Of a stretch of DNA of 64,000 bases, positions 36,726-46,032 are shown in pieces; the first letter of the stretch is position 1; each line of letters opens with the position of its first letter. Position numbers and translations under genes: made by a program. Source of the DNA: CAZCTC01 sp964501335 (GTDB lineage: Bacteria; Chloroflexota; Anaerolineae; B4-G1; SLSP01); the NCBI GenBank assembly GCA_964501335.1, contig CAZCTC010000039.1:9491-73490 (forward strand). The letters run 5' to 3'. The notes under the pieces are model-generated. The model had not been told where the DNA came from, searched no databases, and worked only from the letters and a program-made list of their open reading frames with translations.

Positions 36726-37101
36726 GATTCTTCCTCCGTAAAAATTTTTCAGCTCTGCTCTCACCCCCTTTAAGTCCGATTATAAAACCCACGCCCTGCT
36801 TAACTCCGCTATACATGCATCCATCTCCAACCAAAGGCGCGCTGAAAAACGCTTTCAACCGCACCCCGGGTTTCCCCAAAAACTGCCCTGAAAAAAGACC
36901 ACCCTAGGGGATGCCCCCGGCCTTGCAACGTCCCGCCCATGATCTTTTCCCGGCCTGACACGACGCGCTGGATAGGAAGAGAGAATTTTTCTGGGAATTT
37001 GCACGCCTCAGAAGGCGTGCAAATTCCCCCCTCTTTCTTTGAAGCATTAAAAACTCCTCTCTTCTTCTCTGTGTTCTCTGTGTCTCAGTGGTGAAAAATC
37101 T
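36726..37101. other. Intergenic region between the adhesin and M28 peptidase genes
   Basis: The gap holds the promoter side of the adhesin gene, copy B of the dispersed element (36924-37028), and a CT/GT-rich stretch (about 37062-37099, CTCTGTGTTCTCTGTGTCTC) just after the peptidase stop codon. No coding frame with a ribosome-binding site was seen. Confidence 0.55.
36924..37028 (-). repeat. Dispersed hairpin-tail element, copy B
   Basis: Read on the minus strand it has a perfect 16-bp hairpin (core AGGCGTGCAAATTCCC, tetraloop TCTG), then TTCTCTC, ATCCAGCGCGTCG and a closing GCGGGACGTT. The stem sequence is unlike the other copies although the tail is clearly related. Confidence 0.75.
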
Positions 37102-38298
37102 TTATCCCCCTGCCCGTTCATCCATCACCTGTAACATCGCCAGGGCAAACCGGGCCGCTTTTTCCACCCCATCCGGAACCAGCTTCTCCGTCACATCATC
37201 GGCTTGATGCCATTGCGCCAGCCAACCGTCAGGCCCCACGCCGGCCAGACAGACGCCCCGATACCCCCGGCTGCGCAATGCCCCCACCTCTTCCCCAATA
37301 ACCAGATTGACACCTTCAACTCCCATCTCCGGATGGCGAGCAGCCGTCTCTTGAGCCCAGGCCAGCGATTCCGGATCGGGAGTATAGCCCGAAAGAAGCG
37401 AAAAGCCGGTATGGCGTTGCACATAGGCCACGCGCTCCGTCCCCACCATCTCGAAATCCAGGAACCAGGCATCCCGCAATTCCTCACCACATTGATCCAG
37501 CAAGGCATGAGCCCCCATGCATCCCACCTCTTCGGCCCCCGTAAAGGCCAGCCAGACTTCCGTGTACTGCAAAGGCGTCTCCCGCAGCTGCGCCGCCAAT
37601 CCCAACAGACAGGCCACCGCGGTCGCATTGTCGTTGGCCCCCGGGACAAACGAACCCCGCTCATCCCACAGGCTCAACGCCGTCAACAAGGCACAGCTCG
37701 CCCAGGAAGCCTTCCAGAAAGTGGAAGCCCCCTTGCTCCCCCAGACCTCGCCCAACTGCGCCGCCCCGGTCCCCAACAGCGAACCGACTACAGATGTTGA
37801 AATCCCCAACAACGACTTCTTCAAAGTCGGATTGAACGAAATCCGATCTTTGTTGCTGTCGGTATGCCCCAACAACACTACCCGCCGCCGCGTCGATTTG
37901 ACCGGCAAAATGCGCGCCACCAGCGTGGCGCTGGGCCGACGCGGCGCCATGAAAGCAAAGGCCTGTCGCCCGCACCGCGCCGCTTCCCACATGGACGCCG
38001 CGCACCCCAAGGCCGCCAGTCCGCCCAACCACTTTCCCCGCCGGCCCCCAAAAGCACCTAACAAACTGGCCGTCAGCCCAAAAACGGCCGGCAAAACCAG
38101 CGCATAAGCCCAGGTATCCGGCGCCTCAAAAGATAAAGACTCGGTTTCCAGGTACCCAGCCTCCGTCAGAGTCTCACGGATATAACGTCGCGCCCGCAGT
38201 TCTGCCGGATGACCGGCCGGACGGGGCCCAATTTCATCAGCCAATACCCGCACATGTTCCATCAAAGCTGTCGCGGAAAGGGGATCACACTCCATCAT
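37102..38298 (-). CDS. M28-family zinc aminopeptidase with internal membrane segment
   Basis: AGGAGG lies before two adjacent ATGs at 38298 and 38295; the second has the better spacing. The product has about 398 residues. M28 metal-binding positions are visible in order: VVLLGHTDSN (His), VPGANDNATAVACLL (bridging Asp), TGAEEVGCMGAHALL (catalytic and metal Glu), WFLDFEMVG (Asp) and QWHQADD (last His). A hydrophobic insertion near 75-110 (YALVLPAVFGLTASLLGAFG) and a second hydrophobic stretch suggest membrane association. There is no N-terminal signal peptide. The substrate is unknown; peptides or glutamine cyclisation are both known in the family. Confidence 0.8.
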   Translation of the reverse strand: MMECDPLSATALMEHVRVLADEIGPRPAGHPAELRARRYIRETLTEAGYLETESLSFEAPDTWAYALVLPAVFGLTASLLGAFGGRRGKWLGGLAALGCAASMWEAARCGRQAFAFMAPRRPSATLVARILPVKSTRRRVVLLGHTDSNKDRISFNPTLKKSLLGISTSVVGSLLGTGAAQLGEVWGSKGASTFWKASWASCALLTALSLWDERGSFVPGANDNATAVACLLGLAAQLRETPLQYTEVWLAFTGAEEVGCMGAHALLDQCGEELRDAWFLDFEMVGTERVAYVQRHTGFSLLSGYTPDPESLAWAQETAARHPEMGVEGVNLVIGEEVGALRSRGYRGVCLAGVGPDGWLAQWHQADDVTEKLVPDGVEKAARFALAMLQVMDERAGG

Positions 38299-38348
38299 AA
38301 CCTCCTCAATTTGAAGAGCTGTCTGTCCTGAAAATAGGCCGGCCTTGT

Positions 38349-38454
38349 AGCACCCCGCAAATAGTCCTTGCCCCGTAAGATACGCCACGCTGGATGGTAA
38401 GAGAAAGTTTTTTTGTTGATGTTTTGGTGCGCCTCAGAAGGCGCACCAAAACAT
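38349..38454 (-). repeat. Dispersed hairpin-tail element, copy C
   Basis: On the minus strand a perfect 16-bp stem (ATGTTTTGGTGCGCCT with its complement, TCTG loop) is followed by CAACAAAAAAA, TTTCTCTTACCATCCAGCG and a closing TTGCGGGGTGCT. It lies between dnaE and the M28 peptidase gene. Confidence 0.75.
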
Positions 38455-38486
38455 GGCCTTTTCCAGAGCCGCACAGGCGACACAGG

Positions 38487-38517
38487 CTGTCTACTGTCTA
38501 CTTGCTGCTGTCTACTT
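38487..38517. repeat. 31-bp dispersed repeat, copy 1
   Basis: A stretch built on CTGTCTAC units that recurs at 48801-48831 with one mismatch in 31 bases. It lies in the gap downstream of dnaE. Confidence 0.6.
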
Positions 38518-38541
38518 TCGGTGAAATCTCTTCTCTAAATG

Positions 38542-41500
38542 CTAACGCACCTGCAAATTGCCCGGGCCGACAATCTGTTCGACGCTCCGCCGCAATTTCG
38601 GGGACCAGCGGGTCGCCTCGTTGGGAAAATAAAGTTCGACCCGTTGCCCGCTGACATTTTCCAACACCAGCACAAAACGATCCCGGCCGCCGCGCTCTGC
38701 CGTTAAAACATGGTGTAATTGCGCAATCCGCGCATAGTCCTGCTCACTGTTGCCGCTGCGCCGGATCACCAACCGCAGCGTTACCGGTTCTTCAGGGGGT
38801 TCCTCAGGAGAAGGCGGCAGGAGATCGTCCACCACCTCCACCGCCAGCTCATCCGGCACCGGTTCTTCCATGTCCGGCGGCAGCGAGGCCCGGGAGGGAG
38901 CCGCCGCGACGGCAGGACGGGTTACCGCCGGCGCCGTTACAGGGGCCGCCACAGTGGGCCGAGCCACCGGCAAAGCCGCCGCCGGCGTGGATCGTACCGG
39001 CGGGGTCACCGGCCGCACCGGCGCCGTCGCGGTCCTGGACACGGCCGCCGGCCGGGGGATCGGCAAACCGCCGCCATTCCCATTCCCATGACCGTTCCCG
39101 GCCTGGCCCCGACTCTCCACAGGCACCGCCGGCGTGGAGCGAGTCGGCGGCGGAGTCGTCTCGCGAACCGCTGCCGGAGCCGGCGAAACCGGCCGCGGCG
39201 CCGGTGCTTCGCCCAGGGCCATCGGATCGGCCGCCCCCAGCAACTCATTCGGCGACTTGATCCAATCGACGATCAACGGATGATCTTCCCGGTCCGGCCG
39301 ATCGTCGAGCTTACCGCTTACCACGATCAATTGCTCATCCAATATCAGATGCTTAAACTTCTCCAACGTCTTCGGGAAAAGCACCAGATCGATCGTTCCG
39401 CTGCCCCCCTCCAACGTGACAAAGGCCATCGTGTCGCCCTTCTTGGTATTGATCCGCCGGATGCGCTGGACCATCCCCACCACCGACAGCTGCCGTCCGG
39501 CCGGTGCCGACGAGACATCCGCCACCGTGCAGCTCACCATATCCTGCCTGAAAAGTTCCTGCTCCATCCGGGTCAACGGATGTTCCGAAATATAGGTTCC
39601 CAACAGCTCTTTTTCCCAGTCCAACAACTTGCGGTTGGGAATGGGAGGAATGGCCGTCGGCGGCGTCACCGTCTGCATCTCGCCGCCCATCCCTTCAAAA
39701 AGCAGGAACTGCCCCACTTCCCGGGCCGCATGGGTCTGCGAACTGACCCGCAACAGATTCTCAATCGTCGCCAGCAATTCCGGCCGGCCGCCCGCCCCCG
39801 CCAGGTCGTCCATCGCCCCGGTGTGGACCAGACATTCCAGCACCCGCCGGTTCAACTTTCGCAGATCCACCCGTTCGGCCAGATCGGTCAACGACTTAAA
39901 TGGACCGCCGGCACGCCGGGATTCCACCAGGGTCTTCACCGCATCGTCGCCTACATTCTTAATGGCTCCCATCCCGATGCGGATCGCCGGTTTGTTATCG
40001 ATATCCTCGATGGTAAAGGGCAGCTCGGAACGGTTGATGCAGGGGCGCATCACTTCGATTCCGGTACGCCGGGCATCTCCGATCAGGAAACCCAGCTTCT
40101 CGGAATTTCCGCGTTCTGTGGTCATCAGGGCGGCCATAAATTCTACCGGATAGTGCGCCTTGAGATAGGCCGTCTGCCCGGTGATGACCGCATAGTCGGT
40201 CGCATGGGCGCGGTTGAAGCCGTACCGGGCGAAGAATTCGATATCGCCCCAGATCCCTTCGATGGCCTCCAGCTCAATCCCTCGCTTGAGCGCGCCCTCG
40301 GTGAACATCTTCTTGTGCTTATCCATCAGGTCGCGTTTCTTTTTAGAAACGGCCTTGCGGATCTGATCGGCTTCGCCGGGCTCATAGCCGGCCATGGCGA
40401 CCGCGATCTGCATAATTTGCTCCTGATAGACTATAATTCCGTAAGTGTCATTGAGAAGGCTTTCCTGAATCGGATGCCGGTAAACAACTTCTTCTTCACC
40501 ATGCAGCCGCTTGATGTAAGTAGGAATCTGTTCCAACGGGCCGGGGCGATAGAGCGCCAGCACGGCGACGATGTGCTGAAACTGGGAGGGCCGCATGTCC
40601 TGCAACACCCGGCGCATTCCCGCACCTTCCACCTGGAAAACCCCGGTGGTATCGCCGCTGGAAAGCAGGGTATAGAGCTTCCTGACATCCGCATCTTTCT
40701 CGGGATCTTCAGGCACCCGCTCATAAGGGATGGTGGCCAGATTGAGCTTGCGCCCGTGCCGCTTTTCGATCCATTCACAGGTGATCCGCATCTGGGAGAG
40801 CGTTCGCAGTCCCAGAAAGTCCACCTTGAGCATCCCCATCACATCCAGAATTTCCATCGGCCACTGCGTGACCGAATTCAGGCTGGAAATCGAACCGTCT
40901 TCATTGGGGCCCGACGGAGAATCGCCGCCGCCGCCCTTGGTCGCCCGGTTCAACGGCAGATAAGCGGTCAACGGCTTGTCGGAGATCACCACGCCGGCCG
41001 CATGGGTACTGGCATGGCGCGCCACCCCTTCGACCTGCGAAGCCATCTCGATCAGCTTCTTCAGATAGGGCGTACCGTTGCACAGCTCCTTCATCTCCGG
41101 CACCTGCTCCATCGCCTCTTCCAGCGAGATCGGCTTGCCGGGGACATTCGGAATCAACCGCGCCACCTTATCGACTTCGCTCAACGGGACATCCATCGCG
41201 CGCCCCACATCGCGGACGGCCGCGCGCGCGCCCAACGTCCCAAAGGTGATGATCTGCGCCACGTTGTCCTGCCCGTAACGCTGAATGGTGTAAGCGATCA
41301 GCTCTTCACGCCGGTCGTCGGGGAAGTCCATATCGATATCGGGCATCGAAATACGACCCGGGTTGAGGAAGCGTTCGAACATCAACTTGTTCTTCAGAGG
41401 ATCGACGCAGGTGATCCCCAGCGTATAAGCCACCATACTGCCGGCGCCCGAACCGCGAACATTCCACCAGATATCGCGCTCCTGAGCCGCTCGCACCAGA

Positions 41501-42531
41501 TCCCAAACAATCAGGAAATAGTCGTCAAAGCCCATCCGGTGGATAATGCCCAGCTCATAATTCAGACGCTCGCGCACCTCCGTGCTGTCGCCGCGCGAAC
41601 CGTAACGCCAGAAACAGCCTTCATCACAGAGCTTGTAAAGATACTGCTCGGAGTTACCACAGCCGTCCGGCACGGGGAAAACAGGCAGGTGATAGGGCGG
41701 GGCAAACTTGATCTCGACATTGCACTGCTCGGAGATCTTCAGCGTATTTTCCAACGCCTCCGGCAGGGCCGGATAAAGCCGGGCCATCTCTTCCGCCGAG
41801 CGCATATAGTAGGAAGGATCGCTCATCCGCATCCGCTGCGGCTCATTGACCGTCTTGCCGGTCTGGATACAGAGCAGGATATCGTGGGCGTCGGCCTGAT
41901 CGCGCCGGGCATAATGGATATCGTTGGTCGCCACCAGCGGCAGCTGCTTCTCATGGCCCAACTCGATCAACCGCTTGTAAATCGGGTCCAGCTCCGGGAT
42001 CTTGTGACTTTGCAGCTCAATATAGAAACGATCGGGGAAACGTTCGCGGTACCACTCAATCGCCTTGAGCGCCGCCTCTTCCTGATTGCGTTGCAGCAAC
42101 CGGGGAATCTCACCGGAAGCACAGGCGGAAAGGACAATCACCCCTTCGGTATGCGCCTCCAGCACCTCTTTATCGATCCGCGGCTTGTAATAAAACCCCT
42201 CCAGCTGGGCAATCGAAGCCAGCTTGAGCAGATTTTGATACCCGGTATGATCCTGTGCCAGCAGCACCAGATGATAAGGCGAGCCGTCCTCTTTATTGCG
42301 GTCGAAACGCGAACGCGGCGCGAGATAGGTCTCGATCCCGATAATCGGCTTGATATTGGCCTCTTTACAGGCCTTGTAAAATTCCACAGCCCCGTACATC
42401 ACGCCGTGGTCGGTAATGGCCAGCGCCGGCATATTCAGCGCCACCGCCTCACGGACCAGCGCTTTAGGGCTGCTCAAACCATCGAGCAGCGAATATTCCG
42501 TATGAGTATGCAGATGGACAAAACCAGGCAT
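38542..42531 (-). CDS. dnaE: DNA polymerase III alpha subunit (DnaE)
   Basis: The replicative polymerase subunit has 1,329 residues. The N-terminal PHP domain (about 1-250) keeps metal-binding residues: HLHTHTEYS, ITDHGVMYG, IVLSACASGEIP and the late NDIHYARRDQADAHD, so proofreading activity is possible. Catalytic aspartates are D398 and D400 in PDIDMDFPDD. The finger and helix-hairpin-helix regions follow, with an OB domain at about 1010-1095. A Pro/Ala/Gly-rich linker of roughly 130 residues (about 1115-1245) precedes the C-terminal domain. It stands alone on the minus strand, and the ATG at 42531 has no strong ribosome-binding site. Confidence 0.95.
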   Translation of the reverse strand: MPGFVHLHTHTEYSLLDGLSSPKALVREAVALNMPALAITDHGVMYGAVEFYKACKEANIKPIIGIETYLAPRSRFDRNKEDGSPYHLVLLAQDHTGYQNLLKLASIAQLEGFYYKPRIDKEVLEAHTEGVIVLSACASGEIPRLLQRNQEEAALKAIEWYRERFPDRFYIELQSHKIPELDPIYKRLIELGHEKQLPLVATNDIHYARRDQADAHDILLCIQTGKTVNEPQRMRMSDPSYYMRSAEEMARLYPALPEALENTLKISEQCNVEIKFAPPYHLPVFPVPDGCGNSEQYLYKLCDEGCFWRYGSRGDSTEVRERLNYELGIIHRMGFDDYFLIVWDLVRAAQERDIWWNVRGSGAGSMVAYTLGITCVDPLKNKLMFERFLNPGRISMPDIDMDFPDDRREELIAYTIQRYGQDNVAQIITFGTLGARAAVRDVGRAMDVPLSEVDKVARLIPNVPGKPISLEEAMEQVPEMKELCNGTPYLKKLIEMASQVEGVARHASTHAAGVVISDKPLTAYLPLNRATKGGGGDSPSGPNEDGSISSLNSVTQWPMEILDVMGMLKVDFLGLRTLSQMRITCEWIEKRHGRKLNLATIPYERVPEDPEKDADVRKLYTLLSSGDTTGVFQVEGAGMRRVLQDMRPSQFQHIVAVLALYRPGPLEQIPTYIKRLHGEEEVVYRHPIQESLLNDTYGIIVYQEQIMQIAVAMAGYEPGEADQIRKAVSKKKRDLMDKHKKMFTEGALKRGIELEAIEGIWGDIEFFARYGFNRAHATDYAVITGQTAYLKAHYPVEFMAALMTTERGNSEKLGFLIGDARRTGIEVMRPCINRSELPFTIEDIDNKPAIRIGMGAIKNVGDDAVKTLVESRRAGGPFKSLTDLAERVDLRKLNRRVLECLVHTGAMDDLAGAGGRPELLATIENLLRVSSQTHAAREVGQFLLFEGMGGEMQTVTPPTAIPPIPNRKLLDWEKELLGTYISEHPLTRMEQELFRQDMVSCTVADVSSAPAGRQLSVVGMVQRIRRINTKKGDTMAFVTLEGGSGTIDLVLFPKTLEKFKHLILDEQLIVVSGKLDDRPDREDHPLIVDWIKSPNELLGAADPMALGEAPAPRPVSPAPAAVRETTPPPTRSTPAVPVESRGQAGNGHGNGNGGGLPIPRPAAVSRTATAPVRPVTPPVRSTPAAALPVARPTVAAPVTAPAVTRPAVAAAPSRASLPPDMEEPVPDELAVEVVDDLLPPSPEEPPEEPVTLRLVIRRSGNSEQDYARIAQLHHVLTAERGGRDRFVLVLENVSGQRVELYFPNEATRWSPKLRRSVEQIVGPGNLQVR

Positions 42532-42777
42532 TCGTGCGTCAACCTTGTATAAAAGTAAAAGTTAGTCCAGGAAAGCAGAGACAGTTTGCCCACGACCAGC
42601 ACACATTATTAAGGAGGGCTTTTAAAAAGGTGGTCCAACGAAGTAAATATCGCGGCCTGCCCCTATTTTACCCTGACCCTGAAAAAAGAGGAAATAGCCG
42701 CGCGCCGGCGGAATGCGTTGGTCGGCCGCGCCGGGATCACGGCCTTAAAAAATTTAAACCTGTAATGGAAAAAGCGC

Positions 42778-42805
42778 GGGCGAATGGGCAAATTGCCCTA
42801 CGCCC
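42778..42805 (-). terminator. Terminator of the beta-propeller lipoprotein gene
   Basis: A quasi-palindrome, GGGCGAATGGGCAAATTGCC and the following TACGCCC, lies 4 bp after the gene's stop. On the minus strand it is followed shortly by TTTTT. The inner TGGGCAAATTGCCC core pairs almost without a loop. Confidence 0.6.
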
Positions 42806-42809
42806 GGGG

Positions 42810-44765
42810 TTACGGCCGATACCGGGAAATTCCTCCCTCGGTACTGAACCAGACTTCCCCATTCGGGGTGATTGTAATAGATACCACAGAATTATGGGCC
42901 AGCCCATCCACCGAAGTATAAGGAGTCCACTTCTGCCCATCAAAGTGGACCACCCCTGAATTACCCATCGAAGCCCATACAGTTCCATCCGCGGCGACAG
43001 CCAGATCAAACACCCCGGCCTTGATTATCCCGTCTCTAATGGCATAGGTTTGCCAGCTTTGACCATCAAACCGGGAAAGGCCTCCATCCGATCCTACCCA
43101 TAAAATTCCATCTTTAGAAACCGCCAGGCCATTAACTCTGTTATCCAACAATCCATCGGCAGTGGTATAAGTAGTCCATTTCCCATTAATATAATGGGAA
43201 ACTCCACCTTCTGCCCCCACCCAAAGCGAGCCATCCAATGCCGCCGCTAACGAAGTAATCCGATCTCCCGCAAGCCCATCTTTTTCTTGAGTAAAAACAG
43301 TCCATTTCTGATCATCAAAACGCAAAAGACCAAATCCCTGATTGTGATATTTTCCTCCACCCACTCCCAGCCAAAGACTTCCATCCGCAATCACCGTAGT
43401 AGGATAGAGGAAAGCATTTTCCAGTGGGGTAATTGGAGCAGTATAGCTCAGCCATTGTTCTCCATCAAAATGAGAGACTTGAGAACCCGCAGAACCGAAC
43501 CAGAGCCCCCCATCCGGCGCAAAATTCAGGAACGAAAATCGATCCCCCTCACCAGGTCGAGAATAATAGGTCCATGTTTTCCCATCAAAACGCGCCAAAA
43601 CTGGATCAAAATCCCCTCCCTGAAACCACAAAGCCCCATCAGGAGCCATCGCCATAACTCCAAAATCAAAAGGCCCCTCGCTTTTGGGCAACACATAACG
43701 CACCCAAAACTTCAAGTCATGCCCCTGAGTTTCCAGGTTATCCCCGATAAAATGATAGATCTCGGCTTTTCCCTCAGCACTTAACCAGGGTTTTCCATCC
43801 GGTCCTAAAATCAAAGCTTCAACACGATTCGGAAAAACCAATTCGGATGAACGCGCCAGAGAAATTTCAACTTTCTCACCGTCCCATACAACAATTCCTG
43901 GATTTCCTGAAACTCCCCACAACCGATAATCAGGAGCCGTCCACCAGGTTGATACCAAAAAAGGCTCCAAGTCATCATAAGAATGCCATTGTTTGCCATC
44001 AAATCCCAAGAGAGATCCGCCTGTACTGCCCCACAACATATCGTCAGGCCCTTCCATCAAAACCATAGGCGTATCCAATTCCTCCGTTCCGGGCAAAGGA
44101 TTCCAGAATTGTCCATCAAAACAGATAGGCCCCCCGCGACCCGTCACACATACATCCCCATTGGCACGAGCAACAATCCGCCAAACCGGTAAATTATTAA
44201 AACCTATTTCTTCAGCATACAACTGCCATTGCCCCTGAGAAAATCGCCAGACCCCAACCTCGCCTCCAGCCCAAAGCGTTCCCTCAGCATCGAAAGCAAT
44301 ATCATTAATCACATTTTGATCCACCTCCTCTCCAGGGGTAAAAGAAACCCACTGCTGACCGTCAAAATGAGAAATTCCTCCCTGGGTTCCCGCCCAAAGT
44401 GAACCCGCCTGATCCAGCGCCAGACTGGTAACAAAGTTACTCGCCAGCCCGTGCTCGGTCGTGAATTTTGTAAAAGTATTTTCTGTAAAATTCCATCGAA
44501 GCACCCCGTCAAACGAGGCCATCCAGAGATTCCCATCCTGATCGAAAAGCTTTTCTTCATTCACAAAACTCACATCAGTATTGGTATAAGAAGTCCATTG
44601 GGGATACACAGCCAATGCCGGTTGCTCGGCCATAACAACCGTAGACATTGATGGAGTCTCAAGGGAAGATAGCACAGGAGCGAAAGGAGTAACCGTTGCA
44701 GAACGACAAGAAATCATTACAAATAAAATAAAAACATAAAAAAACGTAAGTTTAAAGCGATACAC
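42810..44765 (-). CDS. Lipoprotein beta-propeller (two-component regulator propeller repeats)
   Basis: The product has 651 residues and probably starts at a GTG (44765) 9 bp after GGAG. A lipoprotein signal ends VMISC (Cys20). The rest is built from about a dozen repeats of the type GxLWxGxxGGxSxFDGxxWxxY, for example NLWMASFDGVLRW, SLWAGTQGGISHFDG and ILWVGSDGGLSRFDG. These Reg_prop repeats form the periplasmic sensor part of hybrid two-component systems in Bacteroidota; here no kinase is fused or adjacent, so it is a free-standing surface lipoprotein. Its DNA is visibly more AT-rich than the genes on both sides. Ligand unknown. Confidence 0.78.
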   Translation of the reverse strand: MYRFKLTFFYVFILFVMISCRSATVTPFAPVLSSLETPSMSTVVMAEQPALAVYPQWTSYTNTDVSFVNEEKLFDQDGNLWMASFDGVLRWNFTENTFTKFTTEHGLASNFVTSLALDQAGSLWAGTQGGISHFDGQQWVSFTPGEEVDQNVINDIAFDAEGTLWAGGEVGVWRFSQGQWQLYAEEIGFNNLPVWRIVARANGDVCVTGRGGPICFDGQFWNPLPGTEELDTPMVLMEGPDDMLWGSTGGSLLGFDGKQWHSYDDLEPFLVSTWWTAPDYRLWGVSGNPGIVVWDGEKVEISLARSSELVFPNRVEALILGPDGKPWLSAEGKAEIYHFIGDNLETQGHDLKFWVRYVLPKSEGPFDFGVMAMAPDGALWFQGGDFDPVLARFDGKTWTYYSRPGEGDRFSFLNFAPDGGLWFGSAGSQVSHFDGEQWLSYTAPITPLENAFLYPTTVIADGSLWLGVGGGKYHNQGFGLLRFDDQKWTVFTQEKDGLAGDRITSLAAALDGSLWVGAEGGVSHYINGKWTTYTTADGLLDNRVNGLAVSKDGILWVGSDGGLSRFDGQSWQTYAIRDGIIKAGVFDLAVAADGTVWASMGNSGVVHFDGQKWTPYTSVDGLAHNSVVSITITPNGEVWFSTEGGISRYRP

Positions 44766-44829
44766 TAGAAATTCTCCGTTTTCTAAAAAGATTTGTCAAA
44801 TGCAACATCACGACTCTCCCAGGCGGCCT

Positions 44830-45206
44830 TTAATTCAATACATTGACCACTCGATTCTTCACAGCAACCTGATACTCTGAACCCGGGATGAAACCTTTCA
44901 ATTCATTCCATTCTTTGAGTCTATTCATCAGTTTGAAAATTACCGGGTATTGTAGACAAATAACCGTCCCAGCTCGGGATCGTAGAACCGGGCCTTGTAA
45001 TCATAGAGCCCCAACGCGGCTTCCCGCCGTTGACCGGTGAACAGCCGGTCGGTAGCGATGGTGCCGTAGCCGGCCTCCCCCTTTATCCCCCCTCTCCCTT
45101 CCAGGCCGCCGGCCCAATCGACCGGATCACAGGTCGCGCAACATGGCCACGGCACGCTAAAACAAAATAAGGGAGAGGACGGGGAGTGAGGGCCAGGACA
45201 CCTCAT
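44830..45206 (-). pseudogene. RHS-repeat core remnant with broken C-terminal part
   Basis: The frame 44940-45206 ends with GTIATDRLFTGQRREAALGL and YDYKARFYDPELGRLF, which is the hallmark of the RHS-associated core domain, followed at once by a stop. In the next reading frame the sequence continues YLSTIPGNFQ, which resembles the usual core continuation (ISxDTIVPGN), so a frameshift has broken it. A third frame (44830-44928) encodes 32 residues starting MNRLKEWNELKGFIP, perhaps a scrap of a C-terminal tip. The large N-terminal RHS shell is absent. A displaced polymorphic-toxin C-terminus is the likely origin. Confidence 0.65.
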
Positions 45207-45247
45207 GGAAAGTCGTGGTCAATTCCGGCCGGACCGACTAAAATAAT

Positions 45248-45934
45248 TTAAGGAGTGTTAGAATCTTTAAATCCAGGCCACTCAATAAAATCTGTACCAT
45301 AATCCCTATGAAAAGAACGAACTTCTTCAACTGACGCAGGCGCATAATAAATTATTTCTTCAACATAATCCGTTTCTTGAAAAAAGCTACAACGCTCAAG
45401 CGTATTTCCGTCCTGACAAGGGGTAATAAAAGTTATACCTTGTTCGACATAATACAGCCATCTCGTAGGATAAACAGGAGAATCATTTCCTTTATCCGAG
45501 AAAACCTCTACGGTTGTCGGAGGGCCTAATGTCGAAACAATTTCTCTAATTAAACATTCTGATCCAGGAACCTGAATTTGAAATACATTTCCATCTTTTA
45601 TGAATATCGTTACCCTTCCTATAGGTTTCACAAAACTATATTCCCATACCTGTGCCGAACTGTAATCTGGTTTTCCCCAAAGCGCTTCGACTTTTTCTAA
45701 ACTATCCCCTGGAACAACAGCGGGATAATAATCAATACAGGCGATTCTTGTTTCCATATCCGAACCGGTAGAGTCCCTATCACTACATTTTTCCAATCCC
45801 GAAATACAACCGTCATCCTTTTCGAAGAGTGGATCCGAAGTCTCAATATCTACATTTGCAGTGGTTGGATTACTTACACATCCACTAATTAAAGCCATCG
45901 CCAATAGCATTAACACAAAACTATGCTTTACCAT
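45248..45934 (-). CDS. Lipoprotein with BamE/SmpA-like segment
   Basis: The ATG at 45934 follows AAGGTA and starts a lipoprotein signal ending ALISGC; the frame opens further upstream but without a signal. The mature protein is about 205 residues. The segment VVPGDSLEKVEALWGKPDYS followed by VWEYSF matches the short BamE/SmpA or OmlA-type fold (G-x-S-x-x-x-V-x-x-x-x-G-x-P). A second similar segment, LIREIVSTLGPPTTVEVFSD, suggests two such modules in tandem. Cysteines in CISGLEKCSDRD and TPCQDGNTLERCSF may be disulfide-bonded. In a single-membrane organism it would be a general surface protein and not part of a BAM complex. Confidence 0.6.
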   Translation of the reverse strand: MVKHSFVLMLLAMALISGCVSNPTTANVDIETSDPLFEKDDGCISGLEKCSDRDSTGSDMETRIACIDYYPAVVPGDSLEKVEALWGKPDYSSAQVWEYSFVKPIGRVTIFIKDGNVFQIQVPGSECLIREIVSTLGPPTTVEVFSDKGNDSPVYPTRWLYYVEQGITFITPCQDGNTLERCSFFQETDYVEEIIYYAPASVEEVRSFHRDYGTDFIEWPGFKDSNTP

Positions 45935-46032
45935 TAATTTTACCTTACCCAATACATTAATAGCTTGTTGATAAGATTGCCAGCACAGGAATTCCCTGCC
46001 GCAGCTCGAAACAAATTTTTTATTCACGACCC

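Noticed and set aside
38719..42552. A 1,277-codon open frame on the plus strand across dnaE
   Set aside because: It is antisense to a full-length dnaE with all catalytic motifs, its product is Arg/His/Pro-rich without any recognisable domain, and it is explained by the codon bias of the opposite strand.
44766..45247. An intact toxin-immunity pair after the RHS core
   Set aside because: Only a short core remnant and a 32-codon scrap are present, and the following lipoprotein has no immunity-protein feature.
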